Source of the DNA: Rhodanobacter sp.
GTDB lineage: Bacteria > Pseudomonadota > Gammaproteobacteria > Xanthomonadales > Rhodanobacteraceae
Direction: 5' to 3'
Length of the DNA: 60,697 nucleotides
Assembly (NCBI GenBank): GCA_004298505.1
Contig: SCRO01000029.1
Coordinates: forward strand, 1-60,697
Numbering within the stretch: position 1 is the first letter of the stretch; each line of letters starts with the position of its first letter. The position numbers and the translations under genes are program-made. This document shows positions 33,846 to 41,716 of the stretch, one piece after another. The notes under the pieces are model-generated. The model had not been told where the DNA came from, did no database searches, and was given only the letters and a program-made list of their open reading frames with translations.

Positions 33846-34964
33846 CTAGATTGGCTCGCTTTCTTGCTTGTCATCAGTCAAGAACACGATTTGATACATT
33901 GAGACGAGTATTTGAAAAGCCCATGATAGTCCCATTACAGAGCCCGCTACCAATACCGTGTAAGCGAATATCGGATCCCACTTGGTCAGGAACCAGGTGG
34001 CTATGTCAACCACTACGGCTGCAAATGGTGCAACAATTACTATGTTTTTCAACCACGCAGGCAGCGCCGTGAAGGTGAATACGAATCCCAGCACAAACGT
34101 CACCAAGCCGATGCCAAATAGATGTATGTGTGAAAGCTTCACCAGAGTTTCGATGGACATACCCGTGTCAACTTTTGCGACCGCACGGATTCCAGCGTAC
34201 GTCGTGAAATCCGGCAGGTTCATTCCGGACTTTGCGCTATGGCAACGCGCGCATTTCTTCTCGATGATTGGATGTATGGTCTTGTCATAGCCAGCCTGAT
34301 CCGCACCGGATTTCAGCCATGCAACGATCTTGTTGAGATCTTCCTCACTTCTCATGCCGGACATCGGACCTCGCAACATCTGTTCGAGCCGCGTGCCGCT
34401 GCGATTTCCGTAATAACTGATGGATAGATCCTGTACGGTCACTCCGGACTTTCCGTCAAGCCCGGTGTGAGTCATGTAGAGATACCCGATCGCCATGACG
34501 TAACCCAGACCAAGCACCACCAACACCAGCCCGAACAAGGTACGCTCGCTGCTGGAACACTCACGGAATGTTCTGCCCTTCACTACCCTGCGATTTAACG
34601 GCAAGCGCCCAAAGACACGCCGAATCCATATGAATGAGACGACTAGACCGGCGACACCAATGATTATGTGGAGTATCGACATCTCCTTCTCGGCAAATGA
34701 CAGCGTTTCCGGGTTGAGCAATATCCACAAATTGAGCACGGCGAAAACCCAGCCCGGCCAGTAGTCTGTACGACGTATTAGCGCAACGACGGATACCGCC
34801 ACGATGAGGCCGCCGGTAATGACGCAATTCCAAAACCCGACGGTACTGCTCACATCATGCGGGCCGTTGACATACCATGGTACGAAAAACATGGCCAGAC
34901 CGATTATCAGTGCAGCGAACCGGGCCGATCTTTTTCCTTGGTACTCTTTATCGACATTTAGCAT
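33846..34964 (-). CDS. Polytopic membrane protein with embedded heme c motif
   Basis: A 372-aa protein. The first 110 residues hold four helices, including WPGWVFAVLNLWILLNPETLSF, which resembles an SPW repeat. A further helix (TLFGLVLVVLGLGYVMAIGYLYM) is followed by a soluble segment (about 165-260) with KKCARCHSAKSGMN (heme c). Four more helices (LSHIHLFGIGLVTFVLGFVF onward) close the protein. His in LSHIHLF could be a heme or quinone ligand. I do not know this combination as a named family; a membrane quinone-cytochrome c relay is inference. The ATG at 34964 is used; a 13-codon ORF precedes it by 10 bp. Confidence 0.72.
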   Translation of the reverse strand: MLNVDKEYQGKRSARFAALIIGLAMFFVPWYVNGPHDVSSTVGFWNCVITGGLIVAVSVVALIRRTDYWPGWVFAVLNLWILLNPETLSFAEKEMSILHIIIGVAGLVVSFIWIRRVFGRLPLNRRVVKGRTFRECSSSERTLFGLVLVVLGLGYVMAIGYLYMTHTGLDGKSGVTVQDLSISYYGNRSGTRLEQMLRGPMSGMRSEEDLNKIVAWLKSGADQAGYDKTIHPIIEKKCARCHSAKSGMNLPDFTTYAGIRAVAKVDTGMSIETLVKLSHIHLFGIGLVTFVLGFVFTFTALPAWLKNIVIVAPFAAVVVDIATWFLTKWDPIFAYTVLVAGSVMGLSWAFQILVSMYQIVFLTDDKQESEPI

Positions 34965-34974
34965 GACCAAACAC

Positions 34975-35016
34975 CTATTGCTGTAATTTGAAGAAGATCG
35001 ACTCGGAACTTTTCAT
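34975..35016 (-). CDS. 13-codon mini-ORF with strong Shine-Dalgarno
   Basis: The reverse strand encodes MKSSESIFFKLQQ followed by TAG. AGGAGG lies eight bases before the ATG, a stronger ribosome site than that of the following gene, whose ATG is 10 bp after this stop. It may be a leader peptide that couples or delivers ribosomes to the membrane cytochrome gene, or a tiny functional peptide. Nothing in the amino-acid composition suggests classical attenuation. Confidence 0.45.
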   Translation of the reverse strand: MKSSESIFFKLQQ

Positions 35017-35107
35017 GTGAAAGTCCTCCTGCCCATTTTTGTCACGAGAGTAGCTTTTTGGGGAACGCACGTACGGTGGTCCAGTGCCAATGTCAAGCAG
35101 TGCTTGA

Positions 35108-35141
35108 GCCACCCATTCCGAAGTCGTCTGGAATGGGTGGC
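35108..35141. repeat. 12-bp perfect inverted repeat
   Basis: GCCACCCATTCC (35108-35119) and GGAATGGGTGGC (35130-35141) form a perfect 12-bp stem with a 10-nt loop, between the diheme cytochrome stop and the mini-ORF. No T-run follows directly on either strand. It may stabilise a 3' end or bind a protein. Confidence 0.6.
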
Positions 35142-35152
35142 TTTCGGCAGTC

Positions 35153-35192
35153 AAAAAAATCACAGCTGGTTCATATCCAGGTTGGAACCTGG
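35153..35192 (-). terminator. Possible terminator of porin-cytochrome operon
   Basis: On the reverse strand a 7-bp stem with a 2-nt loop (CCAGGTTCCAACCTGG, 35177-35192) is followed 17 nt later by seven T residues (35153-35159). A weaker CTGG/CCAG stem lies closer to the T-run. It is 85 bp downstream of the diheme cytochrome stop. Confidence 0.35.
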
Positions 35193-35276
35193 TGAATTGC
35201 CGTGCTTTCCGGTACCTAGTCTTGAAGTTTCGACTCAAAAGAAATAACAGTTTAGCACCAGGCACACACGCAGATT

Positions 35277-35978
35277 TTATTTTTGCGTGCCAAAGGCATT
35301 GCGCAGGTACAACACCACGTGCCGAATATCGGCGTCGGTGAGGTTCGCATTTCCACCCTTGGGCGGCATGGCGATCGGCATGCCGGCGGTCTGCTTGCCA
35401 TTCCGGATGGAGTTCTCCAGCACGGTATCTGGCTGGCTCAAGGGGCCCTTCGGATCGGCAAAGCTGGGTATGCCCGGTATGGCGCCCTTGCCGTCCGCTC
35501 CATGACAGGCAATGCAAGTCTGACGATAAATGGTCGAGCCGGCGGCAACAGGGTCTTTGGTAGCATCCTCGGCGGATTCAGTCAGTGCCGCGGACTGCGT
35601 ATCTGCCTGCAGGACGGGAGCCGGGGTCGCCGCCTTCGTGTTGCTCGCCTTGAGAAAAGCCAGGATATCCCTTTCTTGTGCGCCGGTAAGGTTGGCCCGC
35701 ACCCGCATCTGGCCCATGGCCACCTCCCATTCGGCATTGGTGAGCTCCGAGGGGCTGCGCAGGTTGTGGCAGGAACCGCAGCTATGCTGCCATTCCGATG
35801 CTCCCCGAGCGAACTGGGCGGCTGTTTGTGCTGCATCCGCCTGTCCTGCTGCGCTTGCACTCACCAGGTGCGTCGCATCCGCGGCGCTTGCTGTTAATGG
35901 CGCCAATGCGAAGAGCCCGGTCGCCAAAGCGCAGGCAAGATAGAGTGGACGACTGCTTGTCTTGGTCTTGAATTTCAT
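35277..35978 (-). CDS. Diheme cytochrome c
   Basis: A 233-aa periplasmic protein with a Sec signal ending PLTASAA (about residue 32). The first heme site is CGSCH near residue 67 and the second CIACH near 157, with distal Met candidates at MGQMRVR and MPIAMPPKGG. The second domain closely resembles the monoheme protein at 32763 (same IPGIPSFAD/FPGVPDLVN and MAMPxKGG elements). It lies 16 bp after the porin gene, so the two form an operon. Confidence 0.88.
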   Translation of the reverse strand: MKFKTKTSSRPLYLACALATGLFALAPLTASAADATHLVSASAAGQADAAQTAAQFARGASEWQHSCGSCHNLRSPSELTNAEWEVAMGQMRVRANLTGAQERDILAFLKASNTKAATPAPVLQADTQSAALTESAEDATKDPVAAGSTIYRQTCIACHGADGKGAIPGIPSFADPKGPLSQPDTVLENSIRNGKQTAGMPIAMPPKGGNANLTDADIRHVVLYLRNAFGTQK

Positions 35979-35994
35979 AGTGGTAGCCCTTTAG

Positions 35995-37332
35995 TTAGAA
36001 GCCAAATGCCATTTGAAGTCTCAGCACGTTGTCATTGGGCAAGGATTGAAATGTCTTGTGTTCATACGCGATCTTGCTGACCAATGTCGGGGCCCACCAA
36101 TAATTCAGACCAATTTCCGAGCGCTTCTCGTTGGCCAATCCCCAGTCAAGAATGCCACCGGAGATCGTGCTCTGGCTTCGCCGTGCAACGATTTCGAACT
36201 TGCCAAGGGTCGGGTCGCTGGTAATTCCCGACAGGCGATAGGCACCCTGCAGGTACCACAATTTCCAGGTAGCGGACCGCGTGAGCTCGGCGGGGGCTCC
36301 CGACTGGTCGTCAAACAGTACCGGCTGTAACTTGGCGTGGACGTATTCGCCACGTATGTCGATATTGGGTGGCGTGTAGGAAAAATCCACGTCATACAAG
36401 TTATGTGAGGCGCTGCTTCCAGTGCTCCCGGGAATAATATTCGTGGCATTGCTCGGTACCCGGGAATGCATGGCGGATATGCCCAAATCTACATCCGGGA
36501 TCGGATGCAAGCCGAGACGGCCACCAAAGGATTTGTTGTTGTTGTTGTCCTGGGAATAGCCCGATAGTGAAAGTCCATCAGGTTGCAGTTGTGGGCCGTT
36601 GCCGACATACACTGCGTAGTCCGCCGTCATGTTTCCAAGCGGGAACGCTCCTCTCATTTGGACACCTACCTCGGACAGTGCCTCTCCGCCGCCACCTTCA
36701 ACAAAACCCGCCGGACGGTCGGGCAGCTTGTTGATCCAGCCCGGATGCAGGGATTGCTGAAATTGCCCGATGGGGCTCAGGAATTTGCCGGTGACAAGCG
36801 TGGCATAGTCGTTGAGAAACAGGTCTATCTGCGCATATTCGAGCGACGTGCTGGTTGCGGCGCCATCATTGACGACTTCCATGTGCGCCTCGAGCTCGGC
36901 CAGATCCTTGTAGCGGGCCAGGAAGATCGGCAGGAAAGTACCACCGCCAAACGAGCTTTGGGGGTCAGAGCGGTTGGAAAACCCATAATCGGCAGTGACT
37001 GAACCGGCAAACCTGAATTTCAAATCGGCGCTTTCAGGAGCAACAATGGCATTCAATGCCGTTGCGGTGGCGTTCTGCGCGCTTGCGTTAGCTTGCGAAA
37101 CACTGCTTTGAACCTCCTTGACTTTCTGATTGGCCTTTGCAGCGTCCTGCACGGCGGCATCAACCTTCAGCTCCATCGTGTGCAGTTGCTGCTTGAGTAG
37201 CTCAACCTGCTGCTGCATTGCCTTGAGATCTTTTGTATCCGTTGCTGCAGCTGCCGGCTGCGTGGTTGCCATGGCGAGGGCGAATGTAATGCCTACTGCC
37301 AACGCTGATCGATGGATTCGTCGAACAGACAT
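35995..37332 (-). CDS. Outer-membrane porin with N-terminal coiled coil
   Basis: A 445-aa protein with a signal ending QPAAAA (about residue 30), a coiled coil at 35-90 (KAMQQQVELLKQQLHTMELKV) and a long beta-barrel ending LRLQMAFGF, with the aromatic C-terminal residue of outer-membrane proteins. The Shine-Dalgarno CGGAGG is eight bases before the ATG. The coiled coil plus barrel recalls phosphate/anion-type porins, but substrate is unknown. Its downstream partner is a diheme cytochrome, so a role in electron transfer across the outer membrane is a possibility only. Confidence 0.78.
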   Translation of the reverse strand: MSVRRIHRSALAVGITFALAMATTQPAAAATDTKDLKAMQQQVELLKQQLHTMELKVDAAVQDAAKANQKVKEVQSSVSQANASAQNATATALNAIVAPESADLKFRFAGSVTADYGFSNRSDPQSSFGGGTFLPIFLARYKDLAELEAHMEVVNDGAATSTSLEYAQIDLFLNDYATLVTGKFLSPIGQFQQSLHPGWINKLPDRPAGFVEGGGGEALSEVGVQMRGAFPLGNMTADYAVYVGNGPQLQPDGLSLSGYSQDNNNNKSFGGRLGLHPIPDVDLGISAMHSRVPSNATNIIPGSTGSSASHNLYDVDFSYTPPNIDIRGEYVHAKLQPVLFDDQSGAPAELTRSATWKLWYLQGAYRLSGITSDPTLGKFEIVARRSQSTISGGILDWGLANEKRSEIGLNYWWAPTLVSKIAYEHKTFQSLPNDNVLRLQMAFGF

Positions 37333-37400
37333 GATGTACCTCCGTTATTTAAAACCAAGTGAATATGAGTGTTGATATGTGTGATTGATGAACAACCCGT

Positions 37401-37482
37401 CTCAAGGAACACAAACCATAAGTCCTTGTGTCTTATGGAACATCTGACCAGCGTTTTGCGGACTTCAGAATCAGATCAGCGT
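37401..37482 (+). repeat. 82-bp imperfect direct repeat, copy B
   Basis: This block aligns without gaps to 22748-22829 (60 of 82 identities). It contains a small stem, AACACAA pairing with TTGTGTC, which is partly lost in copy A. It lies between the porin promoter region and the stop of the RquA-like gene. Confidence 0.6.
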
Positions 37483-37488
37483 TGCTCT

Positions 37489-38358
37489 TCAGCTGGGAAA
37501 ATTGGTGGCCTCACGCAGAAATGGCTCAGGGGAAGGTTTGCACAAACCATCATGACGCCCAGAAGCCAATTGCTTGGTCGCGACGATGACTTGAAAGTTG
37601 CCAAAGAAAAACGTGCTGCGCTCACACGTCCACCCGCCCATTTTTTCCAGACATGCCAGCGGGTCATGCGTGCTCCAGAGCGCGAGGCCGAGTGGTTCAA
37701 ATACCGTGAAATACATCCAACTCATCGCGCGCAGTACCCACACGTCCGGCCGGTGGAACTCGGCCAGCAGCAGCTTCCCTCCCGGGGCGAGCATTCGCCC
37801 GGCCTCGTTCAAGGCTTTCAGCTTGAGGTGATGGGGCAACTCATGCAGCAAGAAGAACATGACGTTGACTGCGACGATGCCACCGGGCTGCTGCATCGCG
37901 GTGGCATTATCTTCAATGTAATGAACGCGGCCATTGAGGTCGCCGACCTTGCTCCGTGCATGCATGAGTTCGTTGTGAATGAGGTCCGCGACGAGCACGC
38001 GCTCGACCCCCACTTGCGTAGCCGCCTTCACTACCCGCGGAATCACATTGCCGAACGCGCACGAGGTTATCAGCAACCCCTTCCCATGCAGGTCCAGCTG
38101 CCGCAGTTCGGAGACGATTCTGGAGACCAGAGTGCGATACTGCAACAGCAGGATTGCGGAGATGACGGGTTGGAAATCCACCAGCTTGATCAGCCACATA
38201 TCCGAATAAATGGGATAGACGTGTGACTTCTCGTTGGGCGCACCCGCCGACCAACCGCGTAGCACCAAGGCGCCTCGGGTCACCACGAAGAAGAAGAGGC
38301 ACGTGGACAGCACGAAAAACGTCAGGAGATAAAGCAAGCCCACAATCCACGTTGTCAT
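37489..38358 (-). CDS. rquA: RquA-like SAM-dependent quinone methyltransferase homologue
   Basis: A 289-aa protein. I start it at the ATG at 38358 (MTTWIVGLLYLLTFF) with GAGG seven bases upstream; upstream of that the same frame belongs to a transposase remnant. An N-terminal helix is followed by a Rossmann methyltransferase fold: LLITSCAFGNVIPRV, VLVADLI, MFFLLHELPHHLKLKAL, APGGKLLLAEFHRP and FEPLGLALW. The FFLLHE...EFHRP...FEP pattern and the closing FFFGNFQVIVATK match my memory of RquA, which converts ubiquinone to rhodoquinone for anaerobic respiration. The assignment is probable, not certain. Confidence 0.65.
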   Translation of the reverse strand: MTTWIVGLLYLLTFFVLSTCLFFFVVTRGALVLRGWSAGAPNEKSHVYPIYSDMWLIKLVDFQPVISAILLLQYRTLVSRIVSELRQLDLHGKGLLITSCAFGNVIPRVVKAATQVGVERVLVADLIHNELMHARSKVGDLNGRVHYIEDNATAMQQPGGIVAVNVMFFLLHELPHHLKLKALNEAGRMLAPGGKLLLAEFHRPDVWVLRAMSWMYFTVFEPLGLALWSTHDPLACLEKMGGWTCERSTFFFGNFQVIVATKQLASGRHDGLCKPSPEPFLREATNFPS

Positions 38359-38391
38359 TGAAAGTCCTCTATCATCCGGCACGGTGGACAG

Positions 38392-38856
38392 GAAACTTTT
38401 TCCGACGATACGTTTCCAGTCGCTCACCGCCTCATTGTCGAAGGTGCGTACGGGTTCGATGACCGCGCAGCCCGGATGATGCAAATTGGCGTCGGTCGCT
38501 ACCGCGATCACCAAGGTCTGCTTATTTTCAGAACCGTAGCGCGGCTTGCCGCGGTGACGCCCGCCACCTGAGCAGGCCTCGCTGACCTGCGCGAAAGCAT
38601 TGAACCGGATGCGTTCTTTGCGCTGCATCAGCGCCCCCGTGACCTTGTGTTTCAGGCGCCTGACCGTGCGATAGCGTACTTCCAGATGCCGTTTCAGCTG
38701 CAAAGCGGCCATGTTGGTCGTGGTCGAGCTCAGCAGGTGGATCGCCGGGGACCGAATTGCTGACGGCAACCTGGTTGCCTCGAACCCGGTTCCGTACTGC
38801 GCCACGAACTGCGTCATTGACAGACCCTCCTGGAACTGCACTCGATTCATCCGCAT
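38392..38856 (-). mobile_element. IS1595-family transposase remnant
   Basis: The reverse frame reads MNRVQFQEGLSMTQFVAQYGT, jumps to GFEATRLPSAIRSPAIHLLSS, ALQLKRHLEVRYRTV, then KPRYGSENKQTLVIAVATD and AVSDW. These are the segments of IS1595-type transposases (start MNRVQFQxGLS, FQATKLPLTxWFxAIYLxS, LKRHLGVxYxTAW, GRGSENKxPFVAAV). The zinc-finger region between the first two segments is deleted, catalytic Asp residues are lost, and the C-terminus is missing. It is inactive. It is fused in frame, by chance, to the RquA-like gene. Confidence 0.75.
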
Positions 38857-39336
38857 AACCCACCTCTACAACGAACGTCGTCGTAGCATCGCCCTTGAAT
38901 GTCTGAAACAACGCGACCGCTGGCTGCGGATCAGCACTAATCAAGTCTGGCGATGCATACTGCTGATGTGTTTCTTGTACTTTGGTAGCAGGCAGGATTC
39001 CCACTGATTATTCGCCTGATGCCCGTGCGCAACGTCGCGATGTTCCTACGAACCTTGAGCGGCTGGCTTGCGCAAGTACTAGCACCGGGAACCTCTTGCT
39101 CGCTGCTTGTGCGTACCGCCATATTTTTCGAAACTTTAACCCAAAGCGAAGCGAGTGTTTTTGACGTTGATCAATTTCCCGCGCGTTAGACGCCACCGTG
39201 CTGCAGTTGGCCGACGACCGCAGGTGGTCGAGCCTTGACGGGTTGAGATTTCGGCTCACGTCAATCTACCCGTCCAACCTGGCGCCAAATTGATCGACCA
39301 TCTTGCGCTCCTCTCAGCGCGTTGCGCGATGGCGCA
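38857..39336. other. Gene-poor region with one candidate promoter
   Basis: No supported gene is found in these 480 bases. A 61-codon reverse frame (38937-39122, MAVRTSSEQEVPG...) begins 46 nt from the centre of an FNR-like box at 39161-39174 but has no recognisable fold. The original target of that box may have been removed when the insertion sequence entered. Confidence 0.35.
39161..39174 (-). promoter_or_regulatory. FNR/ANR-like box with matched -10
   Basis: On the reverse strand TTGATCAACGTCAA has the TTGAT-N4-GTCAA form. A TAAAGT lies exactly 30-35 nt after the centre, the -10 position for class II activation. The first ATG is at 39122, four bases after the predicted +1. Confidence 0.4.
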
Positions 39337-41202
39337 TCATTGGCTCGCCTTGGGCGCCACCTGATCGACATGCAATTCAGCCCTGTCTGGATAGCCATAC
39401 AACAAGCTGAAGGCCTGTTCACAGGAAGCGTCGCGGGTCTTGCGCCCGGCTTCCCATGCCTGGGTGATTTCATCGATGCTTGCGCGCTCGCGCACCATGC
39501 CCGGGTGATCATGCGCGAGCGGGTGTCGGTTCCTGGCAACAGCCTTGGCCAGCGTGGCAACCCCTGCCATCCACGGATTGAATGCCTCGGAAAACAGATA
39601 GCGACTGGTGCGCATGGGGTGCAGCCATTTGAAGATTTCCGCTGCCCACGGCGTGGCGAACTGCTGCACGTATGGGCTGATGAAGGTGCGGTACAGCGTC
39701 TCATTGAAGTCGGATACCTGTCTCACGCGCTCGAACGCCGCACGCGGATAGTCGTCCTTGAGGTCTTCGACCTTGCGTGATTCGAAGCTCACCTGGTACG
39801 ACGGCTTGTGGCAACCCGGGTCTCCGGTAGGGTTGTCGACCTTCATTTCGTAGAGGCCGGGCGGCAACGCTTCGATGTCTTGCAGACTCTCCAGAATTGC
39901 CCGGTGCTCCAGGCGCGCCACCCTTGCCGATACGAAAATGCCCAGATGTCCGACATGCGGGTTGGTCAGATAGACGATGCGTTGCCCGGCCTGCTTGAGA
40001 TCGTCGGTATCCCTGTACACGACGGGAATCCAGCCGAGCGCCTGCTGCGGCGGCGTGATGTTGTCACCGTAGGAGGCAAAGATGATGAGTGGATTCTTGA
40101 TACGGCGCAGATCGGCATTGCAGCAATCGCAGATGGGAAACTGCCCCTGCTCAAGCTTGTTGCCGATGAACAGGTTCTCGACGATGGCGAGAATTTCCTC
40201 GCGGCTCAGGAAGTAAAAACCGTTCCACCAGCGCTCGAACTCGAGAAAGCGCTCGCGCTCGGAGTCGATGTTGGAGAATAACTGGCTGTACTTCTCCCAG
40301 ATCGCCTTTTCCGGTTTGAGGTTCTCGAAATTCTGCGCCAACCAGGCTCCGTCGAAGCGCCCGTTGCCCAGGTCAGCCAGCAGATGCGCCAGCCAGGCGC
40401 CGCCCAGAAGGCCGCCGGAAACCCGCATCGGATTGACGCCCGACTCGCCGGCCCAGTAGGACAGCGGCGAGCCGTTGAGTACGGCTGGCCCGACTATCCC
40501 CTGGCAGTCGGCCGACAACAGGGTAATCGCCCAGCCAGCCTGGCAGTTTCCGTAGAGAACCGGCGGTTTGCCTGGATGTCTGCGTGCCACCTCCTCGACA
40601 AAGCGACGCAAGGCGTGCAACACATCAGCCAGGGTCTGTCCGGGCTCGGGCTCAGGGAAGAACATGACGAAGTACACCGGATGCCCCTCGCGCATGGCCA
40701 TGCCGACCTCGGAATCGCGCTTGAATCCACCGATGCCGGGTCCGTGCCCGGCACGTGGATCAAAAACGATGACCGGTACCTTCTCCATGTCGACACAGTC
40801 GCTTGAGCAATCCCCACCGATCTCGGTGATTCGCAGTAGCGCGTAGTTGACCGGGACCTTGAAACGGCGTGCGTCGAGCAACGTCTCGTATTTGAAATCG
40901 AGCAACGGTGGCAGCCCGGCGCGCTCGTGCTCAAGCATGTTGTTGGCGCGCTGGCGAAGCGTATCGAAGAAGAGGATCGACCGCTCCATGAAGTCCCGTG
41001 GGTAAGCGACGCATTCCTGCGCCATGTCCGTTGCTGCAGAGGTCTTACCGGGTTCCTTTCCGGTGGCTGGCAGCTGTTGCGGCACAGCGGTAGCGTCGAT
41101 ACTCAATGGGGCGTCATCCGCCCGCTGAATGGTTCGACTATTGGGCCGCTGCACCTTGGCCTTTCCAGCGTCGGCGCTTCTCAGTTGTTGCGTCTTCTTC
41201 AT
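39337..41202 (-). CDS. DUF3141 protein, PHA-synthase-like alpha/beta hydrolase
   Basis: A 621-aa cytosolic protein starting at the ATG at 41202 (MKKTQQLRSADAGKAK). The hydrolase core carries VIVFDPRAGHGPGIGGFK, the nucleophile elbow YGNCQAGW (Cys rather than Ser, as in PhaC) and HVGHLGIFVSA with the catalytic His. DUF3141 genes commonly lie with phaC, a phosphate acetyltransferase fusion and acetate kinase; remnants of phaC and the acetyltransferase are found at 50982 and 51707. The substrate is unknown. It overlaps by 4 bp a membrane-protein fragment. Confidence 0.85.
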   Translation of the reverse strand: MKKTQQLRSADAGKAKVQRPNSRTIQRADDAPLSIDATAVPQQLPATGKEPGKTSAATDMAQECVAYPRDFMERSILFFDTLRQRANNMLEHERAGLPPLLDFKYETLLDARRFKVPVNYALLRITEIGGDCSSDCVDMEKVPVIVFDPRAGHGPGIGGFKRDSEVGMAMREGHPVYFVMFFPEPEPGQTLADVLHALRRFVEEVARRHPGKPPVLYGNCQAGWAITLLSADCQGIVGPAVLNGSPLSYWAGESGVNPMRVSGGLLGGAWLAHLLADLGNGRFDGAWLAQNFENLKPEKAIWEKYSQLFSNIDSERERFLEFERWWNGFYFLSREEILAIVENLFIGNKLEQGQFPICDCCNADLRRIKNPLIIFASYGDNITPPQQALGWIPVVYRDTDDLKQAGQRIVYLTNPHVGHLGIFVSARVARLEHRAILESLQDIEALPPGLYEMKVDNPTGDPGCHKPSYQVSFESRKVEDLKDDYPRAAFERVRQVSDFNETLYRTFISPYVQQFATPWAAEIFKWLHPMRTSRYLFSEAFNPWMAGVATLAKAVARNRHPLAHDHPGMVRERASIDEITQAWEAGRKTRDASCEQAFSLLYGYPDRAELHVDQVAPKASQ

Positions 41203-41295
41203 GCGTTCCACCGTTTGGCAAAAAAGTTGAACAAGAGCCCGAATATCACGGCGATGTACCAGCCGTAGGCGAAGCTCTCGACCAGCCCGAGCAGA
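41199..41295 (-). pseudogene. C-terminal fragment of small membrane protein (copy 1)
   Basis: In the frame one base off the YHS ORF the reverse strand reads LLGLVESFAYGWYIAVIFGL and then LFNFFAKRWNA, with its TGA overlapping the DUF3141 ATG. A sister sequence lies at 47595-47744. No start codon is present, so the N-terminus was lost by deletion. I cannot name the family with confidence. Confidence 0.55.
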
Positions 41296-41536
41296 AGTAA
41301 TAGACCATGCCATCGTGCACGGTGGATTTGGCGCCGTCGGTTCGAACCGTCTTGCCGCAGACCGGGTCCACGTCCGTTGGCGGCGGCGTCCAGCGCAACG
41401 TGTCATTCGACGTCCCGGGCTTGGCGTGCTCACCGGCATGCCCGTGACCGTGTCCCATGATGTGCGAGCCGCAACCAAAGCGCATCAGCAGGAAAAACAG
41501 ACCACCCCAGAGGACGAAATAGAGCAACGTGTCCAT
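41246..41536 (-). pseudogene. Membrane-anchored YHS protein, truncated by deletion
   Basis: A 96-codon frame. A helix (LLYFVLWGGLFFLLMRFGCG) is followed by a His/Gly linker (HIMGHGHGHAGEH) and a YHS domain that reads DVDPVCGKTVRTDGAKSTVHDGMVYYFCS. The domain stops there: instead of the second Cys (CxxxC, as FCSETC at 24392) the frame runs into out-of-frame membrane-protein sequence and stops. It may still be made (GGAGATG precedes the ATG) but would lack half of its metal site. Confidence 0.65.
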
Positions 41537-41668
41537 AGCGACATCTCCTCACTAGTCGATCGAAACCGAGCACCTATGCGCGCAATGACCCAGGGTTGCG
41601 TTTCGTATCGAGCGAAGGGAGACATCCGCCACACGTATGGGCACTCCCATGAACTCGCGACTACGCCA

Positions 41669-41682
41669 TACCCTGGCGGGTA
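41669..41682. promoter_or_regulatory. Hairpin downstream of small Cys protein copy 2
   Basis: TACCCTGGCGGGTA is a five-base-pair stem, the counterpart of the stem at 31226-31241. Flanking sequence (GTAGTCGC on the reverse strand) is also shared with the first copy, so the junction was duplicated with the gene. Confidence 0.4.
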
Positions 41683-41716
41683 CGAATCCAGTTCAAGGGC
41701 TGGGAGCCTGTCGGAC

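Noticed and set aside
35056..35095. Sigma-54 promoter (TTGGCAC with CACCG) upstream of the mini-ORF
   Set aside because: The -24 part is good but the essential GC of the -12 part is missing. An overlapping TTGACA with TACGTG fits sigma-70 weakly as well.
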